This document shows, piece by piece, positions 1-7,988 of a stretch of DNA of 43,141 bases (position 1 is its first letter; the number at the start of each line of letters is the position of its first letter). The DNA comes from an uncultured Collinsella sp. (lineage in GTDB: Bacteria; Actinomycetota; Coriobacteriia; Coriobacteriales; Coriobacteriaceae), in NCBI GenBank assembly GCA_902462065.1, contig CABQAK010000015.1, positions 1-43,141 of the forward strand, given 5' to 3'. The position numbers and the translations under genes are program-made. The notes beneath the pieces were generated by a model. It made no database searches. It had not been told where the DNA came from and was given only the letters and a program-made list of their open reading frames with translations.

Positions 1-40
1 GGTGGGGGAAGGGGTGGGGAAAGGTGTTGAAAAATGGGGC
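1..40 (+). promoter_or_regulatory. Probable MraZ operator (TGGGG-type repeats)
   Basis: G-rich direct repeats GTGGGG, GTGTTG and ATGGGG have their T residues at 15, 25 and 35, exactly 10 bp apart, with a further GTGGGGG copy whose T is at 3. MraZ is known to bind arrays of TGGG-type boxes with 10-bp periodicity upstream of its own gene, so this is probably the autoregulatory site. The array overlaps the -35 element of the promoter below. It may continue left of the window. Confidence 0.6.
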
Positions 41-55
41 GGTTCCCCATATTAT
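27..55 (+). promoter_or_regulatory. Probable dcw cluster promoter upstream of mraZ
   Basis: TTGAAA at 27-32 and TATTAT at 50-55 are separated by 17 bp, a good sigma-A-type pair. The expected start near 62 gives a leader of about 60 nt to mraZ. The -35 box lies inside the G-rich repeats, so MraZ binding would block polymerase. A hairpin (GCGGGG/CCCCGC, 71-87) sits in the leader. Confidence 0.6.
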
Positions 56-123
56 TGATGACGTCGACAGGCGGGGTGGTTCCCCGCGTACGTGCCATCT
101 GAGTAACCGAGGGGAGGGCGCAC

Positions 124-558
124 ATGGGAATGACTGGTGCATACGAGCGCAATCTCGATGCAAAAGGTCGTCTATCCCTGCCTGCACCCCTTCGCGAGGA
201 GCTTGGAGAGCACGTTCGCGTGTTTAAAGCCCTGGATGTCGATGCTCTGTACGTGTTCTCTGCCGAGGCCTTCGATAAGTGGGTCGAAGGACTCTTCGCG
301 GGTCGTGAGGGCCACGAGGGTTTTAACCCGCGTGACATTAACGACCAGAAGCTCATGAGGGCGATCAACAAGCGCACCACGTCGATGGACGTGGACAGCG
401 CCGGTCGTATCGGTCTTTCCGAGTCTCTCCGCAAGCAGGCGAACCTCGACCGCGAGGTCACGGTTGTGGGCAACTACGACCACCTTGAGGTTTGGGATCG
501 CGCCGCGGCCGATGAGGACGATGACGATGAGGCCCTGCTGGACCTCTTCTTCTCGTAA
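124..558 (+). CDS. mraZ: Transcriptional regulator MraZ
   Basis: MraZ is a SpoVT/AbrB-like DNA-binding protein that regulates the division and cell-wall cluster it heads. The 144-aa product has the family's two repeated halves: an N-terminal unit with ERNLDAKGRLSLPAPLRE (from about residue 8) and a second with DSAGRIGLSESLRKQ (from about residue 91). The D-x-K/A-G-R signature occurs in both. The C-terminus is an acidic tail (DEDDDDEALLDLFFS). The start at 124 follows GGGGAGGG at 110-117. It is the first gene of the cluster, 20 nt ahead of rsmH, and its own operator appears to lie at the left window edge. Confidence 0.97.
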   Translation: MGMTGAYERNLDAKGRLSLPAPLREELGEHVRVFKALDVDALYVFSAEAFDKWVEGLFAGREGHEGFNPRDINDQKLMRAINKRTTSMDVDSAGRIGLSESLRKQANLDREVTVVGNYDHLEVWDRAAADEDDDDEALLDLFFS

Positions 559-578
559 GGGCAAGGCACGGGTAACGG

Positions 579-1544
579 ATGGAGCGTGGGATCTTGACAC
601 AAGAATATCGGCATGAACCTGTCATGCTCGGCGAAGTGCTTGAGTCGCTGCGGCTAAAGAGCGGCTCCGTTGTCTGCGATTGCACCCTTGGCGGTGCCGG
701 CCATTCGGTAAAGATGGCCGCGCAGGTGGGGGAGACGGGCCTTTTGCTCGGCGTCGATCAGGACGACATGGCCCTCGAGGCCGCTGGCGCCCGTCTGGAC
801 CGCGAGGTTCCCGGCGTTCCGCACCAGCTGCTGAAGGGCAACTTCGGCGACTTGGACGAGCTGCTTTGCTCGGCCGAGGTGCCCGGGGTCGATGGCTTCC
901 TGTTCGACTTGGGCGTTTCGTCGCCGCAACTCGATATCCCTGGCAGGGGCTTTTCGTACAACGAGGACGCCCCATTGGACATGCGGATGGATCCGGGTAA
1001 CAACACCTTAAACGCAGCTGAGGTCATCAACACCTATAACGAACACGACCTCGCCCGGATTCTACGCGTCTACGGCGAAGAGAAGTTCGCCTCGCAGATC
1101 GCGCGCGAGATCGTGCGCCGCCGCGAGCAAGAACCGATCGAAACCACCGGCCAATTTGTCGAGATCATCAAGGCGGGTATCCCGGCTGCCGCTCGTCGAC
1201 ATGGTGGACACCCGGCCAAGAAAAGTTTCCAGGCCATTCGCATCGAGGTCAATCACGAGCTCGATGTGCTCGAACGAGGGCTTGATGCCGCCACCAGGTG
1301 GCTCAACCCGGGCGGACGTATCTGCGTCATCTCGTATCACTCGCTCGAGGACCGTATCGTAAAGAACCACTTTAAGGAGATGAGCCAGGGGTGCACGTGT
1401 CCGCCGGAGATTCCGGTGTGCGTGTGCGGCAACGTGCCGATACTCAAGGTCATCACCCGCAAACCCTTGGTTGCCCAGCCTGATGAGGTTGAGCGCAACC
1501 CTCGGGCGAGATCAGCCAAAATCCGCGTGGCGCAGCGTCTGTAG
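579..1544 (+). CDS. rsmH: 16S rRNA (cytosine(1402)-N(4))-methyltransferase RsmH (MraW)
   Basis: RsmH uses S-adenosylmethionine to methylate N4 of C1402 in the decoding centre of 16S rRNA. The HEPVMLGEVLE start region, the SAM-binding CTLGGAGHS loop, the DGFLFDLGVSSPQLD block and the SYHSLEDRIVKNHF block are all present. The C-terminal part has the clustered cysteines typical of the family (GCTCPPEIPVCVCG). The length of 321 aa is normal. An in-frame TTG at 594 gives a start (MTQEYRHEP) nearer the conserved N-terminus, with GGAG at 581-584 in front of it, so that start is at least as likely as ATG 579. It is co-transcribed after mraZ. Confidence 0.97.
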   Translation: MERGILTQEYRHEPVMLGEVLESLRLKSGSVVCDCTLGGAGHSVKMAAQVGETGLLLGVDQDDMALEAAGARLDREVPGVPHQLLKGNFGDLDELLCSAEVPGVDGFLFDLGVSSPQLDIPGRGFSYNEDAPLDMRMDPGNNTLNAAEVINTYNEHDLARILRVYGEEKFASQIAREIVRRREQEPIETTGQFVEIIKAGIPAAARRHGGHPAKKSFQAIRIEVNHELDVLERGLDAATRWLNPGGRICVISYHSLEDRIVKNHFKEMSQGCTCPPEIPVCVCGNVPILKVITRKPLVAQPDEVERNPRARSAKIRVAQRL

Positions 1545-1634
1545 GCGCGACCGCGCGATATTGGACCTCCCGCTCGCACCATAAACGAAGCTTAAACACA
1601 CTACCAACGTACTCGGGATGGGAGGCGGCATATC

Positions 1635-2105
1635 ATGGGCTACAACACTTCAAGCGCAGCACTCGCCTATGATATGAACGCCATGCCCGCCTATCGTGAG
1701 ACGCCGCAGGCCCCCGTTGCTCCCCGTGAGCAGCGCACGCCGCGCTTTGATGTCTACACGGGCGCGGGCCGTCAGGCAAACCAGGCGGTAAGCCCGGTTT
1801 TCATGAGCGTTCTTAAAACGTTTTGCATCATTGCGGCTATCTTCATGACGATCGGTGTCGCCCGCGTGGCGCTTGCCGGCGTCACGGCCCAGGTGCTCAA
1901 CAGCAACGCCGAGCTTACCAACACGCTCGAAAAGGCGACCGATGAGAGCTCCGACTTGGAGGTCATGCATTCGGTCTATGGCGCCGACACGCGCATTCGC
2001 GACCTTGCGGGCGCTTATGGCATGGTGGAGCCCAGCGAGAGCGTTACACTTGACTTTTCGCAGGATGCAGCCGCGGGCGCCAACGCGACCGCGACCGCTC
2101 AGTAG
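1635..2105 (+). CDS. ftsL: FtsL-like septum protein, single-pass membrane
   Basis: This 156-aa protein has a cytoplasmic N-terminus of about 55 residues rich in Pro and Arg, one membrane segment (about residues 60-82, LKTFCIIAAIFMTIGVARVALAG) and a short outer segment with coiled-coil character (VLNSNAELTNTLEKATDESSDLEV). It ends in an Ala/Thr-rich tail. FtsL is poorly conserved, so the call rests on topology, size and its slot between rsmH and ftsI. FtsL would join FtsQ and DivIC in recruiting FtsW/FtsI. GGAGGC at 1620-1625 supports ATG 1635. The gap to ftsI is 17 nt. Confidence 0.75.
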   Translation: MGYNTSSAALAYDMNAMPAYRETPQAPVAPREQRTPRFDVYTGAGRQANQAVSPVFMSVLKTFCIIAAIFMTIGVARVALAGVTAQVLNSNAELTNTLEKATDESSDLEVMHSVYGADTRIRDLAGAYGMVEPSESVTLDFSQDAAAGANATATAQ

Positions 2106-2122
2106 CAAGACGGTAGCTGAGT

Positions 2123-3988
2123 ATGACAAATGACTATCGCCGCGGTTCCGATGGGGGCCGCGGTTCTGGACGTCCCTCGTCGCGGGGACGTTCTGGTTAT
2201 CAAGGAACGGGTCGGCAATCTTACAACGCCGGGCAGTCCCGTGGCAACGACCCGGCGTCGCGACTTCGCGGCTCGGGCGGCCCTCAAGTGCATAACACCA
2301 GACCGCGCAAGAGCTCGTCGACCGAATGGCTCACGGGCACGCCGCTGCCCCGTCGCAAAGCCGTCATGGGCTTTATCGGGCTTGGCTTGGGTTTGGGCGT
2401 CCTTCGCCTTGCCGACTATCAAATCGTGGAAGCCGATAAGTTACGCGGCCGCGCCGATGCACGTCGCTTGCTTGCGCAGACGCTGTATGCCAAGCGCGGT
2501 ACCATCTACGACCGTAACGGCAACGTGCTGACGTCGTCGGTCGAATGCCGCAACATCGCCGTGAATCCTCAGCTTATCGAGGACGTTGACAAGACGGTAT
2601 CGGCACTGGTCAAAGCTACGGGCATCGATAAAAAGACCTGTCGCGAGCTCGTTGAGTCGGATGGCACCTGGGTGTATATCAAACGTCAGGTGGACGAGGA
2701 TGATGTCGCGGCGCTGGAGAAGAAGAACCTGCCAGGCGTGCTCTTTGAGCAGGCCATGAAGCGCGTGTACCCCTACGGCAACCTGGCATCGCAGGTGCTT
2801 GGCGTGGTAAACGTGGACAACGACGGTCTGACGGGCCTCGAAAAACAGTACAACAAGCTTTTGACCGGAACCAACGGTTCGCTGGTGCGCGAGCGGGCGA
2901 GGGACGGTAGCTATATCGCGGGCGGCGCCTATAAAAAGGTGTCTGCGGTCGACGGCGTTGATATCGTGACGACGCTCGAAGTCAATATCCAGCGAGCGGC
3001 CGAGGATGCCCTGGCAGAGGCAGTTGAGAAGACTAAGGCCAAGAACGGCTCGGCGCTGGTCACCGATCCTACGACAGGCGAGATCTTGGCAGCCTGCTCG
3101 TACCCGACCTACGACCAGACCGATCTGGAGAACGCCAAGACCGAGGATATGAACCTGCGCCTGGTCACCGATGCCTACGAGCCCGGCTCGGTCTTTAAGA
3201 CGCTCGTGGCCGGTGCCGGCTTCGACTTGGGCGCCGTGCGTTCGAGCACGTCGTTTGAGGTGCCGGCGAGCATTAAGGTCGGCGACGACACCGTTACCGA
3301 CGCCGATAAGCGCGACTACACCATGACCATGGACGTGCGCGAGATGATGCGCCGTTCGTCCAATGTGGGCTTTGTCCTGGTGGGACGCAAGATCGGTGCC
3401 GATGATTTTGCCACCTATGTGGACAAGTGGGGTATCGGTCATAGCTCCGGTGTCGATTTTCCGGGTGAGAGCCTGGGCATCGTCAAGGAGCGCGACCAGT
3501 ACGACGGCGCCACGCTGGGCTCGATGAGCTTTGGCCAGGCGCTGTCCGTCTCGCCGATTGAGGTCGCACGTGCCGTGGGCGGCATAGCGAACGGCGGCGT
3601 GATGATGACTCCGCACTTCTATAAGTCCAGCAAGGGCGATGAGAAGGACTGGGGCGAAGGCGAGCGTGCGATTTCGGAGGACGCTGCCGCCCAGGTGACA
3701 TCGTGCATGCAGACGGTCGTGTCCGAAGGCACGGGCGTTGGCGGTGCGGTCGATGGCTATGACGTAGCGGGCAAGACCGGTACGGCCGAGCGCGCTGACG
3801 AGAACGGCGGTTACCTCAAGGAGAACTACATGTCGTCCTTTATGGGCTTTGCGCCGGCACAATCGCCCAAGGTGCTGTGCTATATCACACTCGATGGAAC
3901 GCCGAGCGGCTCGGATGCCGCCGCGGTGCCGTTCCAGTCCATTATGGCCAACGCGCTCGACGTGCTGGGAATCCCGCGCACGAAGTAG
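2123..3988 (+). CDS. ftsI: Division-specific penicillin-binding protein 2 (FtsI)
   Basis: This class B penicillin-binding protein is the transpeptidase that cross-links septal peptidoglycan. The 621-aa product has about 78 cytoplasmic residues rich in Gly, Arg and Ser, a membrane anchor (about 80-98), a dimerisation region with the RGTIYDRNGNVL motif, and a transpeptidase domain. The three active-site motifs are SVFK (Ser356, Lys359), SSN (412-414) and KTGT (551-554). There are no PASTA repeats at the C-terminus. It follows the ftsL-like gene by 17 nt. The basic low-complexity N-terminus is longer than in E. coli, as is common in actinobacteria. Confidence 0.95.
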   Translation: MTNDYRRGSDGGRGSGRPSSRGRSGYQGTGRQSYNAGQSRGNDPASRLRGSGGPQVHNTRPRKSSSTEWLTGTPLPRRKAVMGFIGLGLGLGVLRLADYQIVEADKLRGRADARRLLAQTLYAKRGTIYDRNGNVLTSSVECRNIAVNPQLIEDVDKTVSALVKATGIDKKTCRELVESDGTWVYIKRQVDEDDVAALEKKNLPGVLFEQAMKRVYPYGNLASQVLGVVNVDNDGLTGLEKQYNKLLTGTNGSLVRERARDGSYIAGGAYKKVSAVDGVDIVTTLEVNIQRAAEDALAEAVEKTKAKNGSALVTDPTTGEILAACSYPTYDQTDLENAKTEDMNLRLVTDAYEPGSVFKTLVAGAGFDLGAVRSSTSFEVPASIKVGDDTVTDADKRDYTMTMDVREMMRRSSNVGFVLVGRKIGADDFATYVDKWGIGHSSGVDFPGESLGIVKERDQYDGATLGSMSFGQALSVSPIEVARAVGGIANGGVMMTPHFYKSSKGDEKDWGEGERAISEDAAAQVTSCMQTVVSEGTGVGGAVDGYDVAGKTGTAERADENGGYLKENYMSSFMGFAPAQSPKVLCYITLDGTPSGSDAAAVPFQSIMANALDVLGIPRTK

Positions 3989-4072
3989 GGGGTTACAATC
4001 TTTGGGGCGTGGTTTGTTGTCCCATATGAGGGGTGTTCACATGCCCTGCACCACGCATGCGCGGCGCTGGGA

Positions 4073-4078
4073 TACAAT
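4073..4078 (+). promoter_or_regulatory. Candidate -10 element before murF
   Basis: TACAAT preceded by GGGA lies 37 nt upstream of the murF start, inside the 127-nt ftsI-murF gap, the only sizeable gap in the early cluster. No acceptable -35 is seen at 16-18 bp. The same G-rich TAnnnT arrangement recurs upstream of other genes here. It suggests an internal promoter where murE would normally be. Confidence 0.35.
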
Positions 4079-4115
4079 ACGCCGATAGCATTATTAGGTT
4101 TACAGGGGAGCTGCA

Positions 4116-5540
4116 ATGATAGAGATCGCCGTCAACAACCTCGCGGCCGCAACAGGGGCCCGAACCGTGACGGGAGAAGCCGATCGGGTATGCCGCGGGT
4201 GCGTTATCGACTCGCGCCAGGTCGAGGAAGGGACGATTTTCGTCGCCTTTCCCGGTGAAAACGTCGACGGCAATGATTTTGCTTCCCGTGCCGTCCAGTC
4301 GGGTGCCGGCGCCGTCGTGATGACGCGTGAGCCCGAGGCCGAGCTGGTCTCGCTGGCGCAGGACAAGGGCTGTGCCATCTTGCTGACCGATGATCCCGAG
4401 GAGTTTCTGCTGCGTTTGGCGCACACGTATCGCCTGGAGCTTGGCTGCTTGGTCGTTGGCATTACCGGTTCCATCGGCAAGACGACGACCAAGGACGTGC
4501 TCGCCGCTGTGCTCGCCAAGCGCTATCGTGTCTGGGCCACCAAGGGCAATTTCAATAACCTGATCGGCATGCCGCTCACAGTGCTTTCCGCTCCGGCCGA
4601 TACCGAGGTCCTGGTGCTCGAGATGGGCATGAACCATTTCCACGAGATCGAGCGCCTGTCCCAGTCCGCCAATCCCAACCTTGCCATCGTGAGCAAGATT
4701 GGTACCTCTCATATCGGCATTTTGGGTAGCCGCGAGAACATCGCCCGCGCTAAGGCCGAGATTGTCCAGGGTATGTGCGCCGCTGGCGACTTCTTGCCGC
4801 TGCTGGTTTTGGGCGGCGAGGACGACTTTACGCCGTTCATTCGCGATACGTTCGCCCAGCCTGCTGGTATCGACGTGATGCTGGCCGGCGTCTCGGACGA
4901 TGATGAGGTCCGTGCCCGCGACATTCGTGTTGATGACGAGGGCCGTCCGGTCTTTACGCTCGATTTTGGCCAGGGTGAGACGATCGATACCATGCTTGCC
5001 ATCCCCGGCGTGCAGTCCGTTCCTAATGCCGTTAAGGCCGCCGCGGTTGCCTATCGCCTGGGCGTGACGCCCGAGCAGATCGATGCTGCCTTTAGGGGCC
5101 TCACGATCACCGGTCACCGCCAGGAGATCAAGCGCGCCGAGAGCGGTGCCCGCGTCATCGACGATTCCTATAACGCCAGCGCCGAATCGATGGCAGCCGG
5201 TCTCGACCTGCTGTGCTCGCTTTCGTGCACGGGGTCTCGCATGGCGATCCTGGGCGAGATGGGCGAGATGGGCGATGAGGCTCCTCGCATGCATGAGCTC
5301 GTGGGCGCCTATGCCGCCGCCAAGAAGCTCGACATGCTGGCGTGCGTGGGTGGTGAGCTGGCCCAGCTTATGGCCGATGCCGCGCGCATGATGGGCATGG
5401 ACGAGGACCGCATCCAGGTGTTCTCCGATTATCAGCAGGTGCTCGACCGCATGGGCGGCGCGCTTGAAAAACATGATGTTGTACTGGTCAAGGGTTCCCG
5501 CTTTGTTGAGCTCGACCGCTTTGTGGAAGGTGTGTGCTAG
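4116..5540 (+). CDS. murF: UDP-N-acetylmuramoyl-tripeptide--D-alanyl-D-alanine ligase MurF
   Basis: MurF adds D-Ala-D-Ala to the UDP-MurNAc-tripeptide, the last cytoplasmic step of the pentapeptide precursor, using ATP. The 474-aa protein has the Mur-ligase N-terminal domain (CVIDSRQVEEGTIFVAF), the ATP-binding loop GITGSIGKTTTKD (about residues 115-127), the NFNNLIGMPLT substrate-binding block, and the C-terminal DDSYNASAESM block diagnostic for MurF. The start follows CAGGGGAGCTGCA. It directly follows ftsI with murE missing, and it ends 3 nt before mraY. Confidence 0.96.
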   Translation: MIEIAVNNLAAATGARTVTGEADRVCRGCVIDSRQVEEGTIFVAFPGENVDGNDFASRAVQSGAGAVVMTREPEAELVSLAQDKGCAILLTDDPEEFLLRLAHTYRLELGCLVVGITGSIGKTTTKDVLAAVLAKRYRVWATKGNFNNLIGMPLTVLSAPADTEVLVLEMGMNHFHEIERLSQSANPNLAIVSKIGTSHIGILGSRENIARAKAEIVQGMCAAGDFLPLLVLGGEDDFTPFIRDTFAQPAGIDVMLAGVSDDDEVRARDIRVDDEGRPVFTLDFGQGETIDTMLAIPGVQSVPNAVKAAAVAYRLGVTPEQIDAAFRGLTITGHRQEIKRAESGARVIDDSYNASAESMAAGLDLLCSLSCTGSRMAILGEMGEMGDEAPRMHELVGAYAAAKKLDMLACVGGELAQLMADAARMMGMDEDRIQVFSDYQQVLDRMGGALEKHDVVLVKGSRFVELDRFVEGVC

Positions 5541-5543
5541 CCC

Positions 5544-6563
5544 ATGTTCGGCAATCCCTCGTATCCAACGTATCAGGCTTTTTTGGGGCTTGGCATCGCC
5601 GCTGCCATTGCGCTGCTGCTCATGCCGTGGTGGATCAAGCTACTCAAGGTCGAGGGTATCGGCCAGCAGGTTCGTGCCGACGGCCCCAAGCGTCATTTGG
5701 TTAAGCAGGGAACGCCCACCATGGGTGGCGTTGTCATCCTCGTCGCGATCTCGCTGACCTGTCTGCTGATGGGCAAGCTCACCACCGAGCTCGTGCTCGT
5801 GCTCCTCGCCACGCTGGCAACCGGCGTGCTGGGCCTGATCGACGACCTGACCTCCGTTACGCATGGGCGCTCGCTCGGTCTGACGCCCCATGCCAAGATG
5901 ATCGGCCTAACCATTATCTGTGTCACCTTTACGGTGCTCGCCGTCAACTGGTGCGGCGTCGCCCCCGAGATTCGTTTTCCCGGCGGCCTGACGATTGACC
6001 TCGGTGTTCTTTCGACCACCATCTGCGGCCTTTCGTTCCCGTGGCTCTACATTGTCTTTTGCTGGCTGATGATCGCCGGTCTTTCTAATGCCGTGAACCT
6101 GACCGATGGCCTTGACGGTCTTGCTGGTGGCACCTCCATGATTGCCATGCTCGCCATGGCTGCCATGGCGTTTTTGCACGGAGACGTGAACCTGTCCATC
6201 TTCTGCACCGCGTGTGCCGGTGCCTGCTTGGGCTTTCTGTGGTTCAACTGCTATCCGGCGAGCATCTTTATGGGCGATACCGGCTCGCTTGCCCTGGGCG
6301 CCGCGTTTGCCTGCACGTCCATCATGACCAACACCGAGGTCGTCTCCCTCATCATCGGCGGCCTGTTTATCGTTGAGACCCTGTCGGTCATGATTCAGGT
6401 TGTCTACTTCCACTTTACGCACAAGCGCGTCTTCCTTATGGCGCCCATCCATCATCATTTCGAAAAGAAGGGCTGGGCCGAGACCAAGGTCGTCATCCGT
6501 TTTTGGATTATCGCTGCGGCCTTTGGTGCCGTTGGCCTTGCTTTGTTCTTCCAGTTGGGATAG
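5544..6563 (+). CDS. mraY: Phospho-N-acetylmuramoyl-pentapeptide transferase MraY
   Basis: MraY transfers phospho-MurNAc-pentapeptide from UDP to undecaprenyl phosphate, making lipid I in the inner leaflet. The 339-aa sequence is strongly hydrophobic with about ten membrane segments. It has the family blocks DGPKRHLVKQGTPTMGG, LIDDLTSV, NAVNLTDGLDGLAGG and FMGDTGSLALG (catalytic aspartates), and the histidine loop MAPIHHHFEKKGWAE near the C-terminus. It begins 3 nt after the murF stop and precedes murD by 9 nt, so it is part of the same transcript. Confidence 0.97.
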   Translation: MFGNPSYPTYQAFLGLGIAAAIALLLMPWWIKLLKVEGIGQQVRADGPKRHLVKQGTPTMGGVVILVAISLTCLLMGKLTTELVLVLLATLATGVLGLIDDLTSVTHGRSLGLTPHAKMIGLTIICVTFTVLAVNWCGVAPEIRFPGGLTIDLGVLSTTICGLSFPWLYIVFCWLMIAGLSNAVNLTDGLDGLAGGTSMIAMLAMAAMAFLHGDVNLSIFCTACAGACLGFLWFNCYPASIFMGDTGSLALGAAFACTSIMTNTEVVSLIIGGLFIVETLSVMIQVVYFHFTHKRVFLMAPIHHHFEKKGWAETKVVIRFWIIAAAFGAVGLALFFQLG

Positions 6564-6572
6564 TGGTCTTTC

Positions 6573-7979
6573 ATGCCTCTTGCTGATGTCTTTAGCCTGC
6601 TCGTTTTGGGTCAGGGCAAATCCGGTCTCGATGTCGCCCGCTGGGCGCTGGCACATCCCGAGCGCGTAAGCGCCGTTACCGTGTATGGCGGCGGCACCTC
6701 TGAGCCCAATGACGCCACGCGTGCGCTCGAGGCTGCTGGTGCGTCGTTTGTCTATGGGACCGAACAGGTCGAGGGCGCCTATGACGTATGCGTGACGTGC
6801 CCGGGCATCTCGGAGTTCTCGGGCTTCTTTAAGGCCGGGCGCGAGCATGCCGCCCAGATTATGGGTGAGCCCGAGTTTGCCTATCGCCTGTCGCCCGATA
6901 ACTGGATTGCCATCACGGGTACCAACGGCAAGACGACCACCACGTCGCTGACTGATTATCTGCTCAAGGCTGCCGGTGAGGCCAGCGTAGCCGTCGGCAA
7001 CATTGGCGAGCCGCCGGTCAACGAGATTGACGGACGAGCCCACAACGAGTGGTTTGTGGCTGAGCTCTCGAGCTATCAGATTGCTACGACCACCGAGCTC
7101 CATCCTCGCGTGGCGGTGCTGCTCAACATCACTCCCGACCACTTGGGCTGGCATAAGAGCCATAAGAACTACGCGCTTGCCAAGGTCAAACTGTTTGACA
7201 ATATGGTCGATGACGATCTGGCGGTTGTCGACGTCGAAGACGCCGGCATTCACGAGTTCGATGAGTACATCTACACGCCGGGTCGTCGCATCTGCAAGGT
7301 CGCTTTTGACGAGCCCGAGGGCGAGGATGCCGCCTTTGTGCGCGACGGCAAGATGGTCGTGCGCCTGAAGGGCGTCGAGACTCAGCTTGTCGCCCCGTCC
7401 GAGCTCAAGATTTCGGGCCATCACAATGTTATCAATGCCCTGTGCGCTGCCACGGCTGCCCTGGCGGTCGGTGCCGATGTCGATGGTGTCTGCCGCGGTC
7501 TGGCCTCGTTCCAGCCGCTCGAGCACCGCGTGGAGCCGTGTGGCGAGATTGACGGCGTGCGCTACGTCAACGATTCCAAGGCGACCAACACCGATGCGGT
7601 CGAGAAGGCGCTGACGGCATTTCCCGATGACGACGTGATCTTGCTGCTCGGCGGCCACGATAAGGGCACGCCGCTCACGGACTTCGCGCGCGTTGTTATG
7701 GATAACGTACGCTCGGTCGTCTGCTTTGGCGATGCGCGCGAGCGTTTCACCGCCGCTATGGACGAGGCCGATGTCGATGGCGATGTGGATATCGCCCAGG
7801 CGGATGACCTGCGCGATGCCGTGGACGTTGCCCGTTCGTTGTCGAGCCGTGGTGACGTGATCTTACTTTCTCCTGCCTGCTCTTCGTTCGATGAGTTCTC
7901 GGGCTATGAGGAGCGCGGCCGCGTGTTTAAGGACTATGTGGCCCAGCTTGCCGCTGCGGCGAAATCGCAAATGGAATAG
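6573..7979 (+). CDS. murD: UDP-N-acetylmuramoyl-L-alanine--D-glutamate ligase MurD
   Basis: MurD adds D-glutamate to UDP-MurNAc-L-alanine with ATP. The 468-aa protein starts with a Rossmann-like segment (LVLGQGKSGLDVARW), followed by the ATP loop GTNGKTTTT (residues 116-124), ELSSYQ, the NITPDHLGWH block, and the C-terminal domain with EHRVEPCGEIDGVRYVNDSK and LLLGGHDKG. Length and order match the family. The gene lies between mraY and ftsW as in most dcw clusters. The ftsW start falls within 10 nt of its stop. Confidence 0.96.
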   Translation: MPLADVFSLLVLGQGKSGLDVARWALAHPERVSAVTVYGGGTSEPNDATRALEAAGASFVYGTEQVEGAYDVCVTCPGISEFSGFFKAGREHAAQIMGEPEFAYRLSPDNWIAITGTNGKTTTTSLTDYLLKAAGEASVAVGNIGEPPVNEIDGRAHNEWFVAELSSYQIATTTELHPRVAVLLNITPDHLGWHKSHKNYALAKVKLFDNMVDDDLAVVDVEDAGIHEFDEYIYTPGRRICKVAFDEPEGEDAAFVRDGKMVVRLKGVETQLVAPSELKISGHHNVINALCAATAALAVGADVDGVCRGLASFQPLEHRVEPCGEIDGVRYVNDSKATNTDAVEKALTAFPDDDVILLLGGHDKGTPLTDFARVVMDNVRSVVCFGDARERFTAAMDEADVDGDVDIAQADDLRDAVDVARSLSSRGDVILLSPACSSFDEFSGYEERGRVFKDYVAQLAAAAKSQME

Positions 7980-7988
7980 GGGTTGCCG

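Noticed and set aside
2441..3862. 473-codon open frame on the - strand inside ftsI
   Set aside because: It mirrors a real gene in a high-GC genome. The composition (His, Arg, Gly, Val rich) is that of a shadow frame and it has no motif.
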